This document shows positions 31,589 to 40,714 of a stretch of DNA of 64,000 nt, piece by piece. The DNA lies in contig OY101115.1 in the NCBI GenBank assembly GCA_956465555.1, positions 372,001 to 436,000 on the forward strand, read 5' to 3'. The DNA comes from Nitzschia sp. pyKryTriq1 (lineage: Eukaryota > Bacillariophyta > Bacillariophyceae > Bacillariales > Bacillariaceae). A program made the position numbers and the translations under genes. The first letter of the stretch is position 1. Each line of letters begins with the position of its first letter. The notes under the pieces are model-generated. The model saw only the letters and a list, made by a program, of their open reading frames with translations, was not told the origin of the DNA and searched no databases.

Positions 31589-33069
31589 GATTAATTGTTG
31601 TATATTGTTTGAGTGCGGTACTTAAAATGAATAATTGTTTGTAGTAGTAGCAGCAGCTGGTATGGTATGATCCGAAGCTTCGTCGCATCAATGTCCTTAT
31701 CACGAGTCATTTCTATCTCGGCAAAAGAGAAAAGCGACGCATGTAGTAGAAGCCGGCGATGCTATTATTTTTTGATAGAGCCGTGGATAACTGATGACGA
31801 TGGGTTCTCATCATGTCGTTGTACCGGTACCTGGTACGCGGTAGTTTAGTCTCTCTACCACTAGCTCTACTAGTATTGTTTGCCCTGATATATAGCATGA
31901 GCTCTAGCAGAGCAGTAGTAGTAGAGTAGTAGTCTTCTCAATAAGAAGGTGAAGAACCTTTGTTGGAGGTTCCGATGGATGGACCCATCAAAACACATAG
32001 CCGCGCCCGCACATAGCACGCATCATACCCAAACGAACTTTTGTACGGTATGAGTACAGTACTGGAACATCCAAGGGTGCGGGTCACCGCGCACTAACGT
32101 GGAACTCGCTTTACGGGCACGCTTGGACAATGCTCTTTCGCGCTAGCCACGCTCCGTGGCAAAGCCCGCTTGGCCTGGGCCAAGATTCTTGGCCTAGGCC
32201 AAGAATTCTTGGCCTGGGCCAAGATTTCTTGGCCTAGTCTTGGCTCAAGGCCTACCCCCTTTCTGTACCCCCAAAAGAGTAAACAGACTAGTCGTCGAAT
32301 TTCAAACATCGCATCAGCGCATCAGCGCTCATCATCCCATTTCATCATCGCTCATTCAACAAATCCAAGATCTCTCGCATCGATTCATTCTTCAATTTTC
32401 TCTTTTCTTCCCACCTACCATGGCATCTCTCACTCGAGGTGTCGCTTGTTTTGTGGCGACATCTCATCATCATCTCATCTTGGCAATGGGATGTCGGCCG
32501 AACGGCTTTACTGTGTTGGCAGACGTCAATATATCGATGGGGCTTGTAACAAATTAGATATGCACGTATGCTCTGTTGGTCCGAATGACCAACAGATTTT
32601 TTAAAAAAATGGGGGGGGAAGCACAGAGAAGGGGGGCTCTAGGCCAAGAATTCTTGGCCCAGGCCAAGAACCGTGGGCCAGGCCAAGAACCGTGGGCCAC
32701 GCTGAGAAGCAGACACCGCGGTTTCGATTTAACGCGCTTTTGAGTTCAGTGGAGGAAGGTGGAGCGCGCGTGATCGCTCGATCCTTGGATGTTCCTGGTA
32801 CTTTGTATCGGTATCTGAGTACGCAGTACTGGTACTGTATTCGTAATACCGGGGGGGGGGGGGGGGATACCCAATGTCAAGAAGGGGAGCGCGTCTGTCC
32901 GTTGTAGCTCCCTATACCGGTACACGACAGTACGTAACGCGGGTAACGGTAGGTATATTACCGGTACCGGTACGGTAGTTGCCAGCACTACATGCAGTAC
33001 TGTTAGAGACTACTCGTAGTTTATGAGATGTACTAGTAGTAAATAATACAGTTCATGTAATCTATCTCT
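31589..33069. other. Spacer of duplication unit 2, interrupted by an inverted-repeat element
   Basis: The parts 31589-32063 and 32796-33069 match the spacer of unit 1, including the G tract at ~32850-32866. The middle is the element at 32064-32795. Confidence 0.7.
32064..32795. mobile_element. 732-bp inverted-repeat element (MITE-like)
   Basis: Begins GGAACATCCAAGG and ends with the exact complement CCTTGGATGTTCC. The next ~20 bp are imperfectly complementary (GGTCACCGCGC against GATCACGCGCG). Subterminal palindromes built from GGCCAAGAATTCTTGGCC units lie at 32178-32240 and 32640-32700. The sequence is absent from the matching spacer of unit 1, so it is an insertion. The centre holds only short frames without family features. 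No unambiguous target duplication: both flanks are GTAC-rich. Family unknown; a non-autonomous DNA transposon is most likely. Confidence 0.72.
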
Positions 33070-34387
33070 CTAGAGTGGCCAATTATGAAGTACATGGACA
33101 TCGATGGAGTACTGGTACCGGTCACCGAGATATCGAGTATACCTAGACCCACGTTCATGATACTCCTTGAGGATCCAGCGCGACGACGACCCCGCATTAT
33201 GCTTAATGTTCTCCTTGTTTGCTCCTAGTAGATTCCGACGAACCACCATTTGCTCAATTTCAGCAACTGCCTCTTCGTATTCTTTCCTTAAATCCTCGGA
33301 TAGAATTCTCCTCGCCCTCACGGGCTGATGATGATGGTACTGGGAGGAGTTTGTCGTCCTTGTCGTCCTCCTGCCTTCTCGCACTCGCCGGCCGCCCACC
33401 GTACCATACAAATTGGTGAGGCGTTGATAATTCGTCTCATCCGGATGCATATTTTCTTCTGGCCAATTTGTATAATCCATACAATTTCCCAAGCTTGGAT
33501 TGTTAAAATTTTCATCACTTTTGAAGAAGAAGAAGAAGAAGCAAATACATAGTGAGTAAAATTTGAAAGCTCCGGTAATCGATCTCAATCAATCGAAGAT
33601 CCGATAATACTCACGTGTGGGGAAGCCCAAACCCATGACCAACCTCATGACACATGGTATACTGGCGCTTCGGATTGTCTGCATTCAGCAGATAGTATTC
33701 GTTCATTTTCGCCACCGACGATTGAATTTCTTCACCAATTTTCATAATCTCATTGATACCCAGCCATCCAGTTTCTCCATAGTTTCCATTGCATACTTTT
33801 TGAAGACCATCCACTGGGGTACAGGCATTATCTACGTCTCCGCGTTCCACCGTCAAAGTGAGAGCGTCGGGGTTTCCATTTTCCCAATCGTCAATGGCCA
33901 CACCGAACTCCGTTTGCCAAGTGTCGTCCAAAGCATTCAAAATCACTAGCTCCAAGCCTCCTTGACCGTTGGTGGGCCATGCATTCGTCGTGTTGTCGCT
34001 TAGGAACGGATCATTGTCATAGAAGCGTGGGAAATCAAGATTCGAAATGTTTCTGTGGTTGGATGGAAGAATCGGACGAGAAGTATTTGCAGGGAGTAAG
34101 TCGTGTGAGAAGAACATTTCTCGAAACCGAATACATGCATGTACCACCACCACGATGATGACGAACGAAAGAACGAACGAACAAACGAAGAAACTAACTC
34201 ACTTTAGCACATTGCTCATGTCTCCAAAACCGTCAAAATTCTCCCAATAGCCTTGGATATCTTCCGTATCAGGCTGGCCGAGGAAGTACCAGATCATGTA
34301 GCCTCCTGCTCCCAGAAATGCAAGACTTATCAGTATATTGATAATTCGGCAAAGCGAACATCCTGAATCGTTATTACCGCGTCCCAT
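33070..34387 (-). CDS. Membrane-anchored metzincin-like metalloprotease, copy 3
   Basis: Exons 34387-34203, 34052-33615 and 33517-33070, 356 residues, with the same intron positions and phases as copies 1 and 2. Exon 1 is five codons longer (GRGNNDSGCSLCRIINILI). Exon 2 has the zinc site HEVGHGFGLPHT unchanged but many substitutions (NISNLDFPRF, TTNAWPTNGQ, NALDDTWQTEFG, RGDVDNACTPVD). Exon 3 differs by few residues from copies 1 and 2. The pattern suggests an older duplication, with exon 3 kept alike by gene conversion or constraint. Predicted topology and role are as for copy 1. Confidence 0.85.
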
Positions 34388-35380
34388 GATGATTCTTGAT
34401 TTATTGTATTTATGTAGTTTGAGTGGATACTAGTTGGTTATTGCTTAATGAATGAATGATGGAGTAGAGATCAAAGGCTATGTTTTTTTGTAGCAGCAAT
34501 AGCTGTGATCGTGGAGGGACGAAGTCGGTAATGGGCAATCCGAAGCATCGGCGCGTCACTGTCACATATTCTACGCCAGTCTAGAGTACTAGTAGTAACA
34601 CGAAGTCACCACGAGCTATTTCGATCTTGCCAAAAGATGCCGAGGTTGAAATTTCCTTCCACATGGGACTGTTGCGCACTTGACACTCCGATCCGAAACA
34701 CCTTCTAAGTAACCAAAAAATAAATAATGTATACAGATATGTAGATTATTTAATGATCAAGGTGCACCACAAGCCATCCGTTGAGCGTGGAAGGTCGGTG
34801 GGGCATCCCACATCTCCCACTACGAATTCCAATTCGTGTTTGCGTCTTGTCGGAAGCAAGTTCAAAATACCTCGCACTCTACCGGTACCGGTAGTACTTG
34901 CTTGTACCGGTAGAGAGGCGGAGAAGCAAAATGGGAATGATGTACATGTGCATATCCTCACCTCTCTCTCTAGTAGTAGAGAGCTAGTAGAGAGAGCTAT
35001 CTCTTTAATCTCTATCTGAGAGAGAAAAGGCAGCGCGGGGCGGAATGAATAATGAATGAATGAATGAATGAAATATCGAATGAAGAGAGGGATGAATCAT
35101 TCTCTCTATCTCTCTACTACTCTAAGAGAGAGTAATACCGGTAGAGCAGTGCCAGCATCATGGCGATGTGCGAATACTTGTACTGTACGTACCGTTACAT
35201 ACAGGTACCTGGGACTCCTTATCGTACAAACATGGTGGTGTTCCCGCCTGCATGTGACTTTCGTCAAAGTCAATCGTTGATGATTATTCCGGACTTTCTT
35301 GCACCCGGTTGAGATTTTGGGGTGTACAGTACTAGTACTTATACATCCCTTTTTTATGGGTTTGCTCTTGTTGAACGGCA
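34388..35380. other. Spacer with ACCGGT, AGAGAG and GAAT repeats
   Basis: 993 bp. ACCGGT words at 34880-34912, AGAG/CTCT tracts at 34963-35025 and 35098-35130, and a (GAAT)n run at 35043-35072. It is the divergent promoter region between protease copy 3 and the next gene. No gene supported. Confidence 0.55.
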
Positions 35381-36400
35381 ATGATGAAAAACTACTTGGA
35401 TCATCATCATGATATCAGTCGCCATTCCTCCCCTTTCCTCGTCCTTTCTTCACCACCAAGTCCCAGCAAACACTCTTTGAAGATGTCGTCGTCGTCATCA
35501 TTTTCCCAGCGCAAACAACACCATGGAGTTTCTACTAGAAAAAATTCGGTCCCTTTTGCCTTTTTGGACTCGGCGGTGAGAAGTGCTCCAGCAGCCGCCC
35601 GACCCAACAACCTCCTTTCGCGTCCTCGACAACCTTTGAGCGAAAAGGGACGGTTCTTTCCTCCCTCCAACAACAAGAACTTGACATCGTCCTTGCCTGG
35701 AAGAAACAATGTCGACTGTGCCCATGTAATACGAGCCAAAAGCCAACATGAGGAAGCAGCAGTTAGTATCGATGAAAACAGCAACATGAGCGTCATGAAC
35801 ACTTCTTCTAGTAATGGACCTGCTTCATCTTCTTCCCATCAGGAGCCATGGACCAAAGTTTCAAAAGCACTGCGGTACCAGCAGTACACAGCTCCCAACA
35901 ATAATACCGACGATGAAAGTTGTCGTCGTCAAGAACCACTCGAGACTGCGAGGAAGCCAGCATCATCTGAACGATCCAGATCCTACTACTATAGTCGGGT
36001 GAGCGGTGAGGCTGCCGTGGCGACGCATTCCTACAAGGACGACGCGCTTCGCCTTGTGCTCTATCAGCAGGTCCAGTCGACCAAGATTTTGCAGAATATG
36101 CTACAGTTCGAGGACAAACCTTTGAATCAACACATGCCAACTGGGAATGTTGTATCCGTTATCTATGATCCTATTATTGAACAACCCCATGTATCGGGGT
36201 TGTGGGACTACCAGCGTCGACGAGACCAGCCACTCCGAATGGCCGTCGCTAGTAGTCGCGAAGCCTTTGATGTGTGGCTGGACGATTTAGTAGCCCATCG
36301 TGACGAGGTAATTGTCACATCGGACCCTTTTGAAATCGACAAGGGCGTCTTTGGAGATCGACCAGAAGGTCTGGAAGAGTTTTGGTACAAGAAGGAATAA
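35381..36400 (+). CDS. Protein of unknown function with disordered N-terminal half
   Basis: 339 residues from the ATG at 35381; an internal Met at 35483 (MSSSSSFSQRK) is an alternative start. Residues 1-210 are rich in Ser, Asn, Pro and Arg. The C-terminal 130 residues look folded: DALRLVLYQQVQSTKILQNML, GNVVSVIYDPIIEQPHVSGLWDYQRR, EAFDVWLDDLVAHRDEVIVTSDPFEID and GLEEFWYKKE. No signal peptide or membrane span. I do not recognise the family. Confidence 0.6.
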   Translation: MMKNYLDHHHDISRHSSPFLVLSSPPSPSKHSLKMSSSSSFSQRKQHHGVSTRKNSVPFAFLDSAVRSAPAAARPNNLLSRPRQPLSEKGRFFPPSNNKNLTSSLPGRNNVDCAHVIRAKSQHEEAAVSIDENSNMSVMNTSSSNGPASSSSHQEPWTKVSKALRYQQYTAPNNNTDDESCRRQEPLETARKPASSERSRSYYYSRVSGEAAVATHSYKDDALRLVLYQQVQSTKILQNMLQFEDKPLNQHMPTGNVVSVIYDPIIEQPHVSGLWDYQRRRDQPLRMAVASSREAFDVWLDDLVAHRDEVIVTSDPFEIDKGVFGDRPEGLEEFWYKKE

Positions 36401-36628
36401 AAGGCTGTGATGAACGGATGCAGGAATCGACGAATGATTGTTACTATTTTATCACCAAGAAAGGTGCATTATCATCATCATCATCATCATTTTGTTCTGA
36501 ACAAAGTACGATCCTACGTTACACTATGTAATGTCACGAATAGTCTATTATACATTATCGTTACATAGCTGTGGATTGCTACGAATACACATGTAGACGG
36601 TCAAGTAATAGTATGTAGAGAGTGTGTG

Positions 36629-38245
36629 TTACGAGGCCCCAAATTTGAGATTCTTCTCCAAAGTTCGTTCAAATATTTCTTCCATTTCCTTGGCCAAGGG
36701 TCCGGCCAGATGCGTATTGACGCACGCAATATTGGCGTAGTATCGAAGAGAATAGTGATCTTGCCAGCAATCGGTAATTCGCCACAAATTCTCATCGCCC
36801 GCAAAGTAGCACACAAAATGTTTGCGTTGGAGTCGGTCCACCATATCTTTCAAGCTTTGTTTCGCCCAATCCCCATACCAATGATACTGTACATCCAAAT
36901 AATGGAGTCGGCTTAAGGTTTTGGCGCCTCCCACCAAGGCTAAATAGTCATATCCTTGTAGAGCCAGCGACATGTAGTGAATGGGATCGGTAGTACTGGC
37001 GCCCAGTGGCGTGGTGGTGATCCAGTGATCCAAGGTGTCCATTGGCACTTTGGTACATTCGCTACTGCTGCCGCCGCCGCAGGCTTGAAGCCAATTTTGA
37101 ATTCCAATGCCTTCGACTCCTATCGGTTCCTTGTTACTAACCAGGACCTCATCGCCGATAGTACTGCTGATGACGAGTTGTGATAGATGCAATTCATCTC
37201 CTATTCCCAGCTTTTCTTTGGTCTCTTTGAGTCGTTGAAAGGTCTTGGGAACGGGTTCAATGCAAAAAGCTCGTCCCTTGGAAGAGAACATTTTCCCTTT
37301 AAAAATAATGTCTGGGTGAGGGCAGCTTTCCGAACTGTCTTCCACTTTTTCGGGAGGATTTTCGAGAAAGACTTTCTGCCACTTGGTCCAATCATACTTT
37401 GGCGGATTCTTGTTTCCGATCGCCAGCATATCCAATGCTTGATATCCCTTGTTGCATCCCACATGAATCGAAGTAAAGATGCCTTCAGATAGTGGCACTT
37501 TGGCATAATGTTGATGGAACCATGTCGGATCGTTGCACAAGGTGGCCATGCTAAAACTGCAATCCGTGCGTCGCCAGGGTTTCGCTTTCGATCGCTCGCA
37601 TCCTCCGGCTGGTAATTGCTCCGCCAGTCGCGCCATTTGACTCGGTGTGCACTGGGGAGGTGTAAAGATAAAGGTAGCATCAGCATCAGAAGTAGTAGTA
37701 GTAGTAGAATCATCCCCTCGCAATACTGCAGCCGCGGCCGCGGCCTGTTGTACTCCTTCGGGCCGTTCCTTCATACTACGTCGCAGTCCAGTCAAGGGAG
37801 CGTTGCCACTGGCACTGGCACTGGCACCAACTGCCTTTTCTTGCACGTCGGGAGATGCAAACGAAGCCGCATCGGCAATTCCAAACGTGACTCCCTTCAT
37901 ACAATCCGGTTGTTGGAGCATGAAAAAGACGGTTGCCAAGGCGGCCCCCAAGCAGATAATCAAAAAGGCACAGAAAATGGTGCACAGTCCACTCACTACC
38001 AATACTTCGTCCTCATCGTCGTTGTCGACAGCATCAGTCTTCTTCTTCGTCTTGGCTTTGGAGGAGGAAGAATAAGCAAAAGGCGACGTGGCGCCTGATA
38101 TCTTGGCCTTGTTGTTGTTGTTGTTGTTGTTGTTGCTGGCCGCCAAGCGTTGTCGACGTAGTGCTTGAGCGCGTTGGACTCGGCTGCTGCTGCTGCTAGC
38201 AGCAGTACCGGCACTATTACCACCACCGCCAAATAAGCCAAACAT
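36629..38245 (-). CDS. Membrane-anchored FkbM-like methyltransferase family protein
   Basis: 538 residues. A basic cytosolic segment (SRVQRAQALRRQRLAA) precedes a membrane span near residues 80-105 (VSGLCTIFCAFLIICLGAAL), giving a type II topology. The lumenal part has the FkbM-type order: IFTSIHVGCNKGYQALDML (SAM-binding loop kept), AFCIEPVPKTFQRL, a Cys-rich stretch, then YMSLALQGYDYLALVGGAKTL and LHYLDVQYHWYGDW, ending with VCYFAGDENLWRITDCW. The usual acidic motif of FkbM enzymes (IDTEGxD) reads LALQGYD, so methyl transfer is uncertain. It faces a paralogue head to head. Likely acts on sugars or glycoproteins in the Golgi/ER; that is inference. Confidence 0.72.
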   Translation of the reverse strand: MFGLFGGGGNSAGTAASSSSSRVQRAQALRRQRLAASNNNNNNNNKAKISGATSPFAYSSSSKAKTKKKTDAVDNDDEDEVLVVSGLCTIFCAFLIICLGAALATVFFMLQQPDCMKGVTFGIADAASFASPDVQEKAVGASASASGNAPLTGLRRSMKERPEGVQQAAAAAAVLRGDDSTTTTTSDADATFIFTPPQCTPSQMARLAEQLPAGGCERSKAKPWRRTDCSFSMATLCNDPTWFHQHYAKVPLSEGIFTSIHVGCNKGYQALDMLAIGNKNPPKYDWTKWQKVFLENPPEKVEDSSESCPHPDIIFKGKMFSSKGRAFCIEPVPKTFQRLKETKEKLGIGDELHLSQLVISSTIGDEVLVSNKEPIGVEGIGIQNWLQACGGGSSSECTKVPMDTLDHWITTTPLGASTTDPIHYMSLALQGYDYLALVGGAKTLSRLHYLDVQYHWYGDWAKQSLKDMVDRLQRKHFVCYFAGDENLWRITDCWQDHYSLRYYANIACVNTHLAGPLAKEMEEIFERTLEKNLKFGAS

Positions 38246-39144
38246 GATGGTCTATCTGATAATATAGTCGACAGTACACTGGTCTGACTCGTAATAAAGT
38301 AGAAGGTATTGGATGGGAGTGCTGTAATAATGTCTCTGTTGTATGCAGACATGTATTGTCGAGAGAAAAGTGCGGTCGCGGTTGTGCAAAGAACGATGAA
38401 CAGATGATGAAAATTTCATCAAAAGCACGAAAAATCTATTCTCGTGGCGATGGATACTCGCGTAGAACTCAGTACTCATTCTACGCGTCCCCCGGAGTGC
38501 GCAGTATGCATACCGAAAAATAATAAGGTGAATATAACTGCGCACCGGTTGCCGCCGCGCCTGATGAAGCTGCGATGCGAGGATACTGTACATAAAGTGT
38601 TATACGACGAAAGCACGCATAACTGCATGTCTGCTTTTGGATCATTATATTCGTCAGTCCATAGCACTTTCCATATTATTCCATCCATCCCATCCATCCA
38701 TCCATCCATCCATCCATCCTTCCATCCTTCCATCCTTCCATCCTTCCATCCTTCCATCCTTCCATCCTTCCATCCTTCCATCCTTCCATCCTTCCATCCT
38801 TCCATCCTTCCATCCTTCCATCCTTCCATCCATCCGCATCCATCCATCTACACGCTACAGACCATACCGGTAGTCGACGGCTCCTACTCGCTGCCATAAA
38901 CGTGTTGGTATCAGTCGAGCGTAATCTCTACTCGTACCGGTATCTATAGTGAATAAGAACGAATTTATACACCTTGTTCATATTGCTGAGAAATTCCGAG
39001 TCTGAAGAACAAGCAGGCCAAGATCTGTTTATCCATCATCTATCTATCCATCCATACTTATATATTCATCACGCAACAAAACAGACAGATACAACAACAA
39101 CAAACAGTAGCAATATCCATATCAGGAAATTTTAAATAAAAAAA
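38246..39144. other. Shared 5' region of the FkbM-like pair
   Basis: 899 bp between head-to-head paralogues, containing the CCAT/CCTT array. No gene supported; frames through the array are artefacts of its periodicity. Confidence 0.6.
38681..38848. repeat. (CCAT)n/(CCTT)n array
   Basis: About 165 bp of tetranucleotides, first CCAT units and then alternating CCAT-CCTT (8-bp period). Confidence 0.95.
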
Positions 39145-40458
39145 ATGTCCGATCGAGTCAAACGCGCCCGAGAATTACGAAGTCGTCGCAAGGCAGGCAT
39201 CGCCGCCCCGTTATCCCCCACGGGCGAAGAAGCCGCGTTGGAAGTGAGCGCCACCAGCACCATTGCGTGTATCTTTTTGTTGTTGAGTATCGGGGCCAGT
39301 TTGGCCACCTCGTACATTATGGTCCACAATCCGAATTGTATGAGCGGTGGCAGTGGTAATGTCAGTACCGGTACAAGTGCCCCGAATATTATTAGTAATA
39401 ATAATAACAATCTTCGAAGTCCACCGGCATCTTCCGCCGCCACAATTATCAGCAGCAGCAGCAGCAGCACTGCCTCCGCATCATCGGCATCGGCATCGTC
39501 GGCGGCCACACCCCCGGAACCTCGTCCGCCTTCTCCTGCCGCCGGTACGTTTGCCTCTTGTACGGCCGACGAATTGTTTGCAGTGAAAAAGCAATTGCCA
39601 GCCGAGGGGTGTTATCGAGCCGCGTACGAGCAAGCTTGCAGTTTCACCATTGCCACCACATCGGGAGGCTGTATGCTCGATAATACCAAATATTATCGAG
39701 AACCCATGGGACAAATTTCTCTTCAAGATCAACCATTTACTGCTGTTTTTGTGGGTTTGAGAGATAAAGATGAGACACCCATGGATTTGTTAGTGGTGGG
39801 AAGTCATGATAAAGAAAAATACAAGCTCAGTACCTGGAGACAATCGGTAGGGCAGTCCCAATGTCTCAAGCCCGAAGTCCCCTTGGCGGCGACCAAACAA
39901 GCCGCGCAAGTATTGATCTTGGAGCAGGATATTTCCAAAGCACTCCTGGCCAAACGATGGAAGGCGACGGCTGGATTGACGGACAGTGACATGAAAGGAG
40001 AAACGACACAAATCTCAAGTACTGGTACGAATGGAGTTGCTATCAAGACCATGACCCAATGGGCCGAAACAGCCGTTCCCAAGGGAGATATTCACTTTTT
40101 GCGTGTCACGAGTGGGAACGGAGACGATTATAATATTGTGTCCAGTGGCGGTGGAGCCGGAGGGATCTTGGAACGAGTCTGGTATTTGGAATTTGGATAC
40201 GATTGGAAGGGATCATGGGGAGGCAAGTCCTTGAAGCCCTTGATTACCAGTACCTTGGCATCCTTTGCGTGCTATTGGCAAGGTACCAATGGAAATTTGT
40301 GGCGGATTTCGGGATGTTGGCTGAGTTATTATGAGAAGGCTAGTTGGGCTCAGCTAGTGTGTGTCAATACTCGCATCGAAGCGGCCAAACCAATCTATGA
40401 CAAAATGGAACAAGTCTTTGAAGAAACTCGAAAGAAGGATTTGAAGTTTGTTAAATAA
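39145..40458 (+). CDS. Membrane-anchored FkbM-like paralogue, SAM site degenerate
   Basis: 437 residues with the same plan as the gene at 36629-38245: SDRVKRARELRSRRKAG, a membrane span (STIACIFLLLSIGASLATSYI, ~35-56), a Ser/Ala-rich linker, ADELFAVKKQLPAEGCYRAAYEQACSF, and a lumenal domain ending RVWYLEFGYDWKGSW, FACYWQGTNGNLWRISGCW and LVCVNTRIEAAKPI. The first SAM-binding loop has become AVFVGLRDKDETPMDLLVVG and the FkbM acidic motif is replaced by RVTSGNGDDYN. The fold is therefore probably kept without catalysis. It pairs head to head with its paralogue over 899 bp and could be co-regulated with it. Confidence 0.7.
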   Translation: MSDRVKRARELRSRRKAGIAAPLSPTGEEAALEVSATSTIACIFLLLSIGASLATSYIMVHNPNCMSGGSGNVSTGTSAPNIISNNNNNLRSPPASSAATIISSSSSSTASASSASASSAATPPEPRPPSPAAGTFASCTADELFAVKKQLPAEGCYRAAYEQACSFTIATTSGGCMLDNTKYYREPMGQISLQDQPFTAVFVGLRDKDETPMDLLVVGSHDKEKYKLSTWRQSVGQSQCLKPEVPLAATKQAAQVLILEQDISKALLAKRWKATAGLTDSDMKGETTQISSTGTNGVAIKTMTQWAETAVPKGDIHFLRVTSGNGDDYNIVSSGGGAGGILERVWYLEFGYDWKGSWGGKSLKPLITSTLASFACYWQGTNGNLWRISGCWLSYYEKASWAQLVCVNTRIEAAKPIYDKMEQVFEETRKKDLKFVK

Positions 40459-40714
40459 TGAATAAACTATATTTTTATGTGGAGGAGTCAGTGGTAGTAT
40501 ATTTTTTGTCTAGTAGAAAAGCCTATATTGCTACTGACTGACTCACTCGCTCACTGACTGTGAAACGAATGATGATTGATTAGAGGGACACAAGTGATGT
40601 CTGCCTGTGGCTTTATTCTCTCTACTACGAATCTTGGGTCGGAGGTATACTCGCTAATACGCCAGGGTGCCGCGTGCTGACAGGCGGTAGAGTAAGAGAC
40701 GCAACTGTTTCACC

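Larger units (their letters stand above)
28140..34400. repeat. Three-copy tandem segmental duplication carrying protease genes
   Basis: Direct repeats of a ~2.07-kb unit containing one protease gene and its flank. Start codons lie at 29520, 31588 and 34387, giving offsets of 2068 and 2799 bp; the extra 731 bp equals the inverted-repeat element at 32064-32795. Units one and two are nearly identical including introns and the spacer with its G tract; unit three is visibly more diverged. Confidence 0.9.

Noticed and set aside
38444-38899. Long HPSIHPSF and MEGWKDGR open frames
   Set aside because: Products of translating the CCAT/CCTT array, not genes.
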